A stretch of 64,000 bases of DNA from Pseudomonas sp. CFII64 (GTDB lineage Bacteria > Pseudomonadota > Gammaproteobacteria > Pseudomonadales > Pseudomonadaceae). Under the pieces are notes generated by a model that saw only the letters and a program-made list of their open reading frames with translations, did no database searches and had not been told where the DNA came from. The position numbers and the translations under genes were made by a program. This document shows, one piece after another, positions 8,451 to 16,415 of the stretch. The stretch covers positions 186,001 to 250,000 of the forward strand of contig NZ_ATLO01000035.1 of the NCBI RefSeq assembly GCF_000416235.1, written 5' to 3'. Within the stretch, counting starts at the first letter, position 1. Each line of letters starts with the position of its first letter.

Positions 8451-10511
8451 ATGGCTTTCGAAGCGATGTTCCAGCCGATTCAAATCGGTAAATTGACTAT
8501 CCGCAACCGCGTATTGAGCACGGCCCATGCCGAGGTCTACGCGACCGATGGCGGCATGACCACTGACCGCTACGTGAAGTACTACGAAGAGAAAGCCAAG
8601 GGCGGCATCGGCCTGGCGATCTGCGGCGGCTCGTCAAGCGTCGCTATCGATAGCCCGCAAGGCTGGTGGAAATCGGTCAACCTGGCGACCGACAAGATCA
8701 TCCCGCACTTCCAGAATCTCGCTGACGCCATGCACAAGCACGGCGCCAAGATCATGATCCAGATTACCCACATGGGCCGCCGTTCCCGTTGGGATGGCGA
8801 TCACTGGCCGACCTTGCTGTCGCCGTCGGGCATCCGCGAGCCGGTGCACCGCGCGACCTGCAAGACCATCGAGCCGGAAGAAATCTGGCGCGTGATCGGC
8901 AACTACGCCAGCGCTGCGGCGCGGGCCAAGGCCGGTGGCCTGGATGGCGTCGAGCTGTCCGCCGTGCACCAGCACATGATCGACCAGTTCTGGAGCCCGC
9001 GCGTCAACAAGCGTACCGATGAGTGGGGCGGCAGCTTCGAAAACCGCATGCGCTTTGGTCTGGAAGTGATCAAGGCCGTGCGCAAGGAAGTCGGCCCCGA
9101 TTTCTGCGTTGGCCTGCGTCTGTGCGGCGACGAGTTCCATCCCGATGGCTTGAGCCACGAAGACATGAAGGAAATCGCCAAGTACTACGACGATACCGGC
9201 ATGATCGATTTCATTGGCGTCGTGGGCTCGGGTTGCGACACCCACAACACCCTGGCCAACGTTATCCCGAACATGAGTTATCCACCGGAGCCGTTCCTGC
9301 ATCTGGCGGCCGGTATCAAGGAAGTGGTCAAGTCGCCGGTGCTGCACGCGCAGAACATCAAGGATCCGAATCAGGCCACGCGGATTCTCGAAGGCGGCTA
9401 CGTGGACATGGTCGGCATGACCCGCGCGCACATTGCCGACCCGCACCTGATCGCCAAGATCAAGATGGGCCAGATCGATCAGATCAAGCAATGTGTCGGC
9501 GCCAACTACTGCATCGACCGCCAGTACCAAGGCCTGGACGTGCTGTGCATCCAGAACGCCGCGACGTCCCGTGAATACATGGGCGTGCCGCACATCATCG
9601 AGAAATCCACCGGCGTCAAACGCAAGGTTGTGGTGGTCGGTGCCGGTCCGGCGGGCATGGAAGCCGCACGGGTTTCCGCCGAGCGCGGCCATGACGTGAC
9701 GCTGTTCGAGAAGAAGGAATTCATCGGCGGGCAGATCACCACCGCCTCGAAAGCGCCGCAACGTGACCAGATCGCCGGCATCACCCGCTGGTTCCAGCTG
9801 GAACTGGCACGCCTGAAAGTCGATTTGCGTCTGGGCACGGCTGCCGACGCGGCGACCATCCTCGATCTGCGCCCGGATATCGTGGTGCTGGCGGTGGGCG
9901 GTCATCCGTTTCTGGAGCAGAACGAACACTGGGGCGCGGCTGAAGGCCTGGTGGTCAGCAGTTGGGACATCCTCGACGGCAAGGTGGCACCGGGCAAGAA
10001 CGTGCTGGTCTACGACACCATTTGCGAGTTTACCGGCATGTCCGCCGCCGATTTCCTGGCCGATAAAGGCTGCCAGGTCGAGATCGTCACCGACGACATC
10101 AAGCCGGGCGTTGCCATCGGCGGTACGTCATTCCCGACGTACTACCGCAGCATGTATCCCAAGGAAGTGATCATGACCGGCGACATGATGCTGGAAAAGG
10201 TCTACCGCGAAGGCGACAAGCTGGTGGCGGTGCTGGAGAACGAATACACCGGTGCCAAAGAGGAGCGGGTGGTGGATCAGGTGGTCGTCGAAAACGGCGT
10301 GCGGCCTGACGAAGAAATCTACTACGCCCTCAAGGAAGCCTCGCGCAACAAAGGCCAGATCGACATCGAAGCCTTGTTCGCCATCCAGCCGCAGCCCTGT
10401 TTGAGCGAGCCGGGTGACGGGTATCTGCTGTTCCGCATCGGCGATTGCGTGGCGCAGCGTAATACCCATGCCGCGATCTATGACGGCTTGCGTCTCTGCA
10501 AGGATTTCTAA
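8451..10511 (+). CDS. dgcA: DgcA, dimethylglycine demethylase flavoprotein subunit
   Basis: A 686-residue protein with the trimethylamine-dehydrogenase/old-yellow-enzyme layout. An FMN TIM barrel occupies about residues 1-340 (MFQPIQIGKLTIRNRV; HMGRRS; SAVHQHMIDQFWSP; VNKRTDEWGGSFENR). An Fe-S segment lies at about 345-370. A two-part Rossmann half begins at KVVVVGAGPAGMEAARV. It removes a methyl group from dimethylglycine to give sarcosine, working with DgcB. In trimethylamine dehydrogenase the 4Fe-4S segment carries four Cys (C-x2-C-x2-C-x12-C). Here C348, C354 and C366 are present but the second position is Ala351. The next gene is dgcB after a 106-base repeat-filled gap. Confidence 0.93.
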   Translation: MAFEAMFQPIQIGKLTIRNRVLSTAHAEVYATDGGMTTDRYVKYYEEKAKGGIGLAICGGSSSVAIDSPQGWWKSVNLATDKIIPHFQNLADAMHKHGAKIMIQITHMGRRSRWDGDHWPTLLSPSGIREPVHRATCKTIEPEEIWRVIGNYASAAARAKAGGLDGVELSAVHQHMIDQFWSPRVNKRTDEWGGSFENRMRFGLEVIKAVRKEVGPDFCVGLRLCGDEFHPDGLSHEDMKEIAKYYDDTGMIDFIGVVGSGCDTHNTLANVIPNMSYPPEPFLHLAAGIKEVVKSPVLHAQNIKDPNQATRILEGGYVDMVGMTRAHIADPHLIAKIKMGQIDQIKQCVGANYCIDRQYQGLDVLCIQNAATSREYMGVPHIIEKSTGVKRKVVVVGAGPAGMEAARVSAERGHDVTLFEKKEFIGGQITTASKAPQRDQIAGITRWFQLELARLKVDLRLGTAADAATILDLRPDIVVLAVGGHPFLEQNEHWGAAEGLVVSSWDILDGKVAPGKNVLVYDTICEFTGMSAADFLADKGCQVEIVTDDIKPGVAIGGTSFPTYYRSMYPKEVIMTGDMMLEKVYREGDKLVAVLENEYTGAKEERVVDQVVVENGVRPDEEIYYALKEASRNKGQIDIEALFAIQPQPCLSEPGDGYLLFRIGDCVAQRNTHAAIYDGLRLCKDF

Positions 10512-10610
10512 CGGCAGCCGCAAGCTACAAGCCTCAAGCTGCAAGTAAAAGCACAGCGGTTGCAGCTGCTCTTTCTTGTGGCTTGAAGCTTGCGGCTTGA
10601 AGCTTGAGGG
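10512..10610. repeat. Gly/Leu-rich-looking inverted repeat between dgcA and dgcB (non-REP family)
   Basis: The left half contains GCCGCAAGCTACAAGCCTCA and GCTGCAAG. The right half contains GTGGCTTGAAGCTTGCGGC and TTGAAGCTTGA. The two halves are imperfect inverted copies built from an AAGC(T/C)-rich unit, a repeat type seen in intergenic Pseudomonas DNA. It fills the whole gap inside the operon and could act as an mRNA hairpin. Confidence 0.65.
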
Positions 10611-10617
10611 CACCTCA

Positions 10618-12564
10618 ATGTTAAACACTCTTCTCCCCATCCTGCTGTTCGCCGCCCTGGGCCTTGCTGTCCTCGGCGCGGTGCGGCGGGTAAGAATGTG
10701 GCGCAATGGCCGAGCCTCGGCAGTCGATCTGCTCGGCGGTCTGCTGGCCATGCCCAAACGCTACATGGTCGATCTGCACCATGTGGTGGCTCGCGATAAA
10801 TACATCGCCAACACTCACGTGGCCACGGCTGGCGGCGCGGTGGCGTCCATTGCGCTGGCGATTCTGGTGCATGGTTTCGGCCTGCAGAACCGCATTCTCG
10901 GCTTTGCCCTGTTGATCGCATCGGCGGTGATGTTCGGCGGCGCGATCTTCATGTTTCTGCGGCGGCTCAACCCACCCGCGCGCCTGTCCAAAGGCCCGTG
11001 GATGCGCTTGCCGAAAAGCCTGCTGGCGTTCTCGGCGAGTTTCTTCCTGCTGACCTTGCCGGTGGCGGGTATTCTTCCGCAAAATTTCGGCGGTTGGGTG
11101 CTGGCGGCGATTCTGGGCGTCGGCGTGTTGTGGGGCGTGTGCGAATTGTTCCTCGGCATGACCTGGGGCGGACCGATGAAGCACGCCTTCGCGGGCGCGC
11201 TGCACCTGGCCTGGCACCGTCGCGCCGAGCGCTTTGGCGGTGGTCGTTCAACCGGCCTCAAACCGCTGGACCTGAATGACAAGACCGCGCCGCTGGGCGT
11301 GGAAAAACCCAAGGATTTCACCTGGAACCAACTGCTCGGTTTTGACGCCTGCGTGCAGTGCGGCAAGTGCGAAGCCGCTTGCCCCGCCTTCGCCGCCGGC
11401 CAGCCGCTAAACCCGAAAAAGCTCATTCAAGACATGGTCGTCGGTCTGGCGGGCGGCACCGATGCGAACTTCGCCGGCAGTGCTTATCCGGGCAAGAAGA
11501 TCGGCGAGCACAGCGGCAATCCTCATCAACCCATCGTCGATGGTCTGGTGGACGCCGAAACTTTATGGTCCTGCACCACGTGCCGGGCTTGCGTTGAAGA
11601 ATGCCCGATGATGATCGAGCACGTGGACGCCATCGTCGACATGCGCCGCCATCTGACTCTGGAAAAAGGCGCGACGCCGAACAAGGGCGCCGAAGTGCTG
11701 GAAAACCTGATCGCCACCGACAATCCCGGCGGTTTCGCGCCGGGCGGACGGATGAACTGGGCGGCGGATTTGAACCTGAATCTGCTCGCCGACAAGAAGT
11801 CCGTCGACGTGCTGTTCTGGGTCGGCGACGGCGCGTTCGACATGCGTAACCAGCGCACTTTGCGCGCCTTCGTCAAAGTCCTCAAGGCCGCCAAAGTCGA
11901 CTTCGCGGTACTTGGCCTGGAAGAACGCGACAGCGGCGACGTGGCTCGCCGCCTGGGTGATGAAGCCACATTCCAGATGCTCGCCAAACGTAATATCCAG
12001 ACCTTGGCCAAGTACAGCTTCAAGCGCATCGTCACCTGCGATCCGCACAGTTTCCACGTGTTGAAAAACGAGTACGGCGCGTTCGATGGCAACTACCTCG
12101 TGCAGCACCACAGCACTTACATGGCGGAACTGATCGGCGATGGCGCACTGAATCTGGGCCAGCACAAAGGCACCAGCGTGACCTATCACGATCCTTGTTA
12201 TCTGGGCCGCTACAACGGCGAGTACGAAGCGCCGCGTGATGTGCTGCGCGCGCTGGGCATCGAGATCAAGGAAATGCAGCGTTCCGGTTTTCGCTCGCGC
12301 TGCTGCGGCGGGGGCGGCGGTGCGCCGATCACCGACATTCCCGGCAAGCAGCGGATTCCCGACATGCGCATGGAAGACATCCGCGAAACCGGCGCCGAAC
12401 TGGTGGCCGTCGGTTGCCCGCAATGCACGGCGATGCTTGAAGGCGTGGTCGAACCCCGTCCGCTGATCAAGGACATTGCCGAACTGGTCGCTGATGCGCT
12501 GTTGGAAGACGTTATCCCCAACAAACCCGCGCCGATCAAACGTGAACCTGCGGAGGTGCATTGA
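10618..12564 (+). CDS. dgcB: DgcB, membrane Fe-S electron-transfer subunit of dimethylglycine demethylation
   Basis: 648 residues. The N-terminal quarter is hydrophobic with about five membrane helices (for example LLPILLFAALGLAVLGAV and LLAFSASFFLLTLPVAGIL). Two 4Fe-4S motifs follow: CVQCGKCEAACP near residue 245 and CTTCRACVEECP near 320. The C-terminal half has CCG (heterodisulfide-reductase-like) domains, seen in HDPCYLGRYN and RCCGGGGG. This is the layout of DgcB/GlpC-HdrD type proteins that pass electrons from a flavoprotein or ETF to the quinone pool. The start is ATG at 10618; an upstream in-frame ATG (10576) lies in the repeat. The stop overlaps the next start (TGATG), indicating translational coupling. 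Confidence 0.93.
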   Translation: MLNTLLPILLFAALGLAVLGAVRRVRMWRNGRASAVDLLGGLLAMPKRYMVDLHHVVARDKYIANTHVATAGGAVASIALAILVHGFGLQNRILGFALLIASAVMFGGAIFMFLRRLNPPARLSKGPWMRLPKSLLAFSASFFLLTLPVAGILPQNFGGWVLAAILGVGVLWGVCELFLGMTWGGPMKHAFAGALHLAWHRRAERFGGGRSTGLKPLDLNDKTAPLGVEKPKDFTWNQLLGFDACVQCGKCEAACPAFAAGQPLNPKKLIQDMVVGLAGGTDANFAGSAYPGKKIGEHSGNPHQPIVDGLVDAETLWSCTTCRACVEECPMMIEHVDAIVDMRRHLTLEKGATPNKGAEVLENLIATDNPGGFAPGGRMNWAADLNLNLLADKKSVDVLFWVGDGAFDMRNQRTLRAFVKVLKAAKVDFAVLGLEERDSGDVARRLGDEATFQMLAKRNIQTLAKYSFKRIVTCDPHSFHVLKNEYGAFDGNYLVQHHSTYMAELIGDGALNLGQHKGTSVTYHDPCYLGRYNGEYEAPRDVLRALGIEIKEMQRSGFRSRCCGGGGGAPITDIPGKQRIPDMRMEDIRETGAELVAVGCPQCTAMLEGVVEPRPLIKDIAELVADALLEDVIPNKPAPIKREPAEVH

Positions 12565-13784
12565 TGAGCGACATTATCCGCCGCGACCCTCGTGCTGAAT
12601 GGATCGCCCGCAACCGCTTGCATCCCTTGCACGCGGCCATGCAGCCGAGCCAAAGCAGCTGGATGGGCCCCAACGGCCTGATGCGCAAGAATGTGCACGG
12701 CATTGGTTTCATCGGACCCAACGGCATCAAACGCATTGACCGCAGCGGCGCGCAGCAAGGCGGCGTGGTCAAACGCTCAGCGGCTGCCGAAGTGCAATTG
12801 CCGCTGCATCAAGTCGTCGAACCGGCCTTCTATATAAGTGTGGTGCCGGACATGGTCGGCGGACGCCTGAGTGCCCATGACCGCGATCTGCTCGGGCTCG
12901 CCCATCAATTGGCCGGGCAGACCGGCGCGGTGCTGGCCGTGGTATTCGGCGAGCACAAGGAAAACACTTTCGGCACGGCGGGCGTTGATCGCTTGCTGGT
13001 GCTTGATGGCGTTGAGTTCAGCGGTTATGCCCCGGAGCAACGAGTTCAAGGTCTGCGGGCTGTGGATAACCAGTTCAGCCCACGGCATTGGTTGCTGCCG
13101 GACAGTCGCAGCGGTGGCGGTGAGCTGGGTCGTCGATTCGCCGCCAGCCTGGGCGAACGGCCGGCGACGCGGGTCTGGCAAGTCACCGATAACCAGTGCA
13201 TCGGCCGTGCCGGTGCGGGTCGCGAGGACCTGGCCAGGCCATTGGCGCGACTGATTCTGGCCGGTGTCGAATGCGCCGAGCCGGTCAGCGAAACCCGTCA
13301 TGAAGCCCTGCCGGTGGAGTTATCCACAGCCGTGGCGCGCAGCCTGTCGCGTATTGAAGATCTGGGCGCGGTCGCGGTTGATCCGGCGGTCATTCCCATG
13401 GCCGAGGCCGAGTTCATCTTCTCCGGCGGCAACGGCGTCAAGGATTGGGACCTGTTTCACGAGACGGCTGCGGCCCTCGGCGCGACCGAAGGTGCTTCGC
13501 GGGTCGCGGTGGACGACGGCTTCATGGCTCGTGATCGGCAGGTCGGCGCCAGCGGTACCTGGGTGACTGCGCGGGTGTACGTCGCGGTCGGTATTTCCGG
13601 CGCGATCCAGCATCTGCAAGGGATAGGCGCGTGCGACAAGGTCGTGGCGATCAATCTCGACCCAGGTTGCGACATGATCAAGCGTGCGGATTTGTCGGTA
13701 ATCGGCGAAAGCGCGGAGATTCTCAAAGCGCTGATCGAAGCGGTCGAAATATGGCGCAATGGAGCAAAACGAGATGCGGCCTGA
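12564..13784 (+). CDS. etfA: electron transfer flavoprotein alpha-type subunit (dgc-linked)
   Basis: A 406-residue ETF alpha homologue. The C-terminal FAD-binding part is typical: FSGGNGVKDWDLFHETAAAL, GASGTWVTARVYVAVGISGA, IQHLQGIGACDKVVAIN, then a final DPGCDMIKRADLSVIG. The N-terminal part is longer than in housekeeping EtfA and starts with a polar RNRLHPLHAAMQPSQSSW segment, as in the dgc-linked paralogue. The start codon overlaps the dgcB stop by one base (TGATG). It probably takes electrons from DgcA and passes them to DgcB. Confidence 0.9.
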   Translation: MSDIIRRDPRAEWIARNRLHPLHAAMQPSQSSWMGPNGLMRKNVHGIGFIGPNGIKRIDRSGAQQGGVVKRSAAAEVQLPLHQVVEPAFYISVVPDMVGGRLSAHDRDLLGLAHQLAGQTGAVLAVVFGEHKENTFGTAGVDRLLVLDGVEFSGYAPEQRVQGLRAVDNQFSPRHWLLPDSRSGGGELGRRFAASLGERPATRVWQVTDNQCIGRAGAGREDLARPLARLILAGVECAEPVSETRHEALPVELSTAVARSLSRIEDLGAVAVDPAVIPMAEAEFIFSGGNGVKDWDLFHETAAALGATEGASRVAVDDGFMARDRQVGASGTWVTARVYVAVGISGAIQHLQGIGACDKVVAINLDPGCDMIKRADLSVIGESAEILKALIEAVEIWRNGAKRDAA

Positions 13785-14595
13785 GCCTATTGCTGCAACC
13801 AACAGCAGCCTGCCTGTGGATAAAACCAGTTTGCACGTGATCAGCCTGGTGTCCATCGGCGCGCACCCGACTTCCGGTCGCGCCCGTCGCGCCGAACAGG
13901 ACGCCCGCGCCGTCGAGCTGGGTTTGCAACTGGCCGGCAATAACCTGCACGTGCTGCACGCCGGCAATGCCGAAGAACCTGCTTTGCGCGCTTATCTGGG
14001 CATGGGCCTGGATGAACTGCATGTGCTGGAACAACCGGAAAATGCCGACGCGCTGCCTGCGCTGACGGATTACATCCGCGAGTCCGGGGTGCAGATGGTG
14101 CTCACCGGCAGCCAGGCGGAAACCGGCGAAGGCTCGGGCATGCTGCCGTTCCTGCTGGCGGAAAATCTCGGCTGGCCGCTGGTGGTCGGTATGGCGGAAG
14201 TGGAGTCGGTCAGCAATGGTGTCGCGCAGGTGCTGCAAGCCTTGCCTCGCGGCCAACGTCGACGCTTGAAAGTGCGTCTGCCGTTTCTGGCAACCGTGGA
14301 TAACGCCGCGCCCAAACCCCGGCAAAGCGCTTACGGCCCGGCGCAACGCGGCGGCCTGGACGTTGAGCACGTCGAGATCGTGACGGATGAGCTGCTTATC
14401 GATTCATCCCTGCAACCGGCCAAGCCCCGGCCCAAACGCCTGAAAGTGATCAAGGCCAAAAGCGGCGCGGATCGCATGAAAGCCGCAACGGCCAAAGCCA
14501 GCGGTGGCGGCGGGCAAGTCCTCAAAGGCGTCACCCCCCAGGAAGGCGCCGAAGCGATTCTCAAATTGTTGGTTGAAGAGGGTGTGGTCAGGTAA
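13774..14595 (+). CDS. etfB: electron transfer flavoprotein beta-type subunit (dgc-linked)
   Basis: About 273 residues, ETF beta fold: HVISLVSIGAHPTSGRARRA at the N-terminus, DELHVLEQPENADALPALTD, VLTGSQAETGEGSGMLPFLL and RRRLKVRLPFLATVDNAAP. It overlaps the end of the alpha subunit. Two starts are possible, 13759 and 13774. GGAG at 13761-13764 is 9 bases before the second, which is preferred. The C-terminal tail (about 60 residues rich in Lys, Pro and Ala) is longer than in housekeeping EtfB. It is the last gene of the dgc operon, followed by a REPIN. Confidence 0.9.
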   Translation: MRPEPIAATNSSLPVDKTSLHVISLVSIGAHPTSGRARRAEQDARAVELGLQLAGNNLHVLHAGNAEEPALRAYLGMGLDELHVLEQPENADALPALTDYIRESGVQMVLTGSQAETGEGSGMLPFLLAENLGWPLVVGMAEVESVSNGVAQVLQALPRGQRRRLKVRLPFLATVDNAAPKPRQSAYGPAQRGGLDVEHVEIVTDELLIDSSLQPAKPRPKRLKVIKAKSGADRMKAATAKASGGGGQVLKGVTPQEGAEAILKLLVEEGVVR

Positions 14596-14609
14596 TTGGT
14601 AAGGACACT

Positions 14610-14699
14610 GTAGGACCGGCTTTAGCCGGGAGGAGGCCATTTGAGTCGCAGCAGCTCCGTCGCCAGAACGATTGCCCTCCCGGCTAAAGCCGGTCCTGC
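14610..14699. repeat. REPIN after the dgc operon
   Basis: GTAGGACCGGCTTTAGCCGG and CCGGCTAAAGCCGGTCCTGC in inverted orientation around a 45-base spacer. There is no T-tract terminator nearby, so this hairpin may protect or end the dgc transcript. Confidence 0.9.
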
Positions 14700-14751
14700 G
14701 GAGCCAACCGACAAGCGCCAATTGCCAGCATTCCCTGGCTCTGACACAATC

Positions 14752-14768
14752 GCGAATAATTCTCGTTA
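14752..14768 (-). promoter_or_regulatory. candidate Fur box upstream of the fecI-like gene
   Basis: GCGAATAATTCTCGTTA, read on the other strand as TAACGAGAATTATTCGC, resembles the gamma-proteobacterial Fur site seen ahead of fecI-type sigma factors (GATAATGAGAATTATT-like). It is about 27-43 bases before the sigma factor start, where a repressor would block RNA polymerase. Judged by eye only. Confidence 0.5.
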
Positions 14769-14794
14769 GTTAATGCAATTCTTCGGGGTCGTTC

Positions 14795-15313
14795 GTGTCA
14801 TCAGCCCAAAGCACTCAAAGTGAGATCGTTGGCGCGTTGTATCGCGACCACCGTGGCTGGCTGTTGGCCTGGCTGCGGCGCAATGTTGCCTGCCCGCAGC
14901 GTGCGGAGGATCTGAGTCAGGACACCTTCGTTCGGCTGCTGGGCCGCGACGAGCTGAGAACGCCCAATGAGCCTCGGGCTTTTCTGGTGGCGGTCGCCAA
15001 GGGCCTGCTGTTCGACTACTTCCGCCGCGCAGCGCTCGAACAGGCCTACCTCAACGAACTGATGCTGATCCCCGAAGCCGAGCAGCCGTCGCTGGAAGCA
15101 CAACACCTGATCCTCGAAGACCTCAAGGCCATCGACCGTTTGCTCGGCAAGCTGTCGAGCAAGGCGCGGGCGGCGTTTCTGTATAACCGTCTGGACGGCC
15201 TGACCCACGGCGAGATCGCCGAACGGCTGGGGGTTTCCGTGCCACGGGTACGGCAATATCTGGCCCAAGGCATTCGCCAATGTTACGTGGCGTTGTACGG
15301 CCAACCCTTATGA
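14795..15313 (+). CDS. FecI-family ECF sigma factor
   Basis: 172 residues with sigma-70 region 2 (LYRDHRGWLLAWLRRNV, AEDLSQDTFVRLL, AFLVAVAKGLLFDYFRR) and region 4 (LTHGEIAERLGVSVPRVRQY). It matches the FecI iron-starvation class: it directs transcription of the linked receptor when FecR signals ligand binding. The start codon is GTG at 14795. The stop overlaps the fecR start (ATGA, 15310-15313). A Fur-box-like site lies upstream. Confidence 0.9.
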   Translation: MSSAQSTQSEIVGALYRDHRGWLLAWLRRNVACPQRAEDLSQDTFVRLLGRDELRTPNEPRAFLVAVAKGLLFDYFRRAALEQAYLNELMLIPEAEQPSLEAQHLILEDLKAIDRLLGKLSSKARAAFLYNRLDGLTHGEIAERLGVSVPRVRQYLAQGIRQCYVALYGQPL

Positions 15314-16314
15314 ACAGCGTCAACTCTCGCCCGGTGGCCTCCCATGTTCTGGATGCCGCCATTGCCTGGCAGCTGTGTCTGGATCGCGGCAACGGCAGCG
15401 CGGCCGAGCGCGAAGCCTTTACTCAATGGATAACGGCACACGAAGAACACGCCCGCGCCTGGATGCAGCTGGGTCTGCTCGATCAGCATTTTGCAGTCCA
15501 GAACGGTCCTGCACGCAACGCCTTGCTGCAATCCCACGGCACCGCGCGGCGTCAACTGCGCAAGCTGGGTGGCGGATTGGCCAGTGTGCTACTGGCCTGC
15601 GGCCTGGCCTTGTTCGTTGGCGATCGTTATCTCCCGCTGGACTACTGGCTTGCTGACCAACGCACCGCCACCGGCGAACAACGCAGTGTGCGGCTGGCCG
15701 ACAACACCGTGATCCGGCTCAACACCCACAGCGCCATCGACGTGCGTTTCGATGCGCAGCAGCGCCGGGTGGTCCTGCAGGACGGCGAAATCCTTGTAGA
15801 GACCGGCAACCACGACGACCCGCGCCCCTTCATCGTCGAAACCCGCGATGGCCGGATGCGCGCGCTGGGCACGCGGTTTCTGGTCCGCCGGGAAAACGAC
15901 GGCACGCTGCTGAGCGTGTTGCAATCAGCGGTCGCCGCCCAGGCTCCGCATGACCCGCGCGAGCAGATACTGCGCGAAGGTCAGCAAATGTTCATGAGCC
16001 GTGACGGCCTCGGCCCGATGCTGGCCCTCAAACCCGGCGCGGATGCCTGGACGCGGGGCATGCTGGTGGTGGAAAACGCGCGTCTGGCCGATCTGGTGGC
16101 TGAACTGGGCCGCTACCGGGCGGGATATCTGGGCGTTGCGCCGCAAGTGGCCGACTTGCGCATCACCGGCAGTTTCCCGCTGAACAACACCGATCTGGCG
16201 CTCAAGGCATTGATGCCCGCGTTGCCGGTGCAGATCGTGCAGCACACGCATTGGTGGGTGACAGTCACGGGCAAAGACCCTAAAAGCGATCAGGCGGTGC
16301 CTGTAAAACTTTGA
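15310..16314 (+). CDS. FecR-family anti-sigma/signal transducer
   Basis: 334 residues. The N-terminal cytosolic domain (AIAWQLCLDRGNGSAAEREAF, then WITAHEEHARAWMQL) is DUF4880 and binds the sigma factor. One membrane helix is near residues 83-103 (GGLASVLLACGLALFVGD). The periplasmic FecR domain (GEQRSVRLADNTVIRLNTHS, LQDGEILVETG) and a C-terminal receptor-contact region follow. It overlaps fecI by 4 bases and precedes the receptor gene, so it carries the signal from receptor to sigma factor. An upstream in-frame ATG at 15280 lies inside fecI and is not used. Confidence 0.9.
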   Translation: MNSVNSRPVASHVLDAAIAWQLCLDRGNGSAAEREAFTQWITAHEEHARAWMQLGLLDQHFAVQNGPARNALLQSHGTARRQLRKLGGGLASVLLACGLALFVGDRYLPLDYWLADQRTATGEQRSVRLADNTVIRLNTHSAIDVRFDAQQRRVVLQDGEILVETGNHDDPRPFIVETRDGRMRALGTRFLVRRENDGTLLSVLQSAVAAQAPHDPREQILREGQQMFMSRDGLGPMLALKPGADAWTRGMLVVENARLADLVAELGRYRAGYLGVAPQVADLRITGSFPLNNTDLALKALMPALPVQIVQHTHWWVTVTGKDPKSDQAVPVKL

Positions 16315-16415
16315 AACACTAATCTTAATCACAATTATTTTCGATTGGCCCTATCACTTTTTGAATTTCGTCCGGCACATAGACATTGAGAACCGTTTCC
16401 ATCCAGGAGCCGAAT

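Noticed and set aside
8634..9929. 431-codon minus-strand frame inside dgcA
   Set aside because: Antisense shadow; dgcA has complete domains and motifs.
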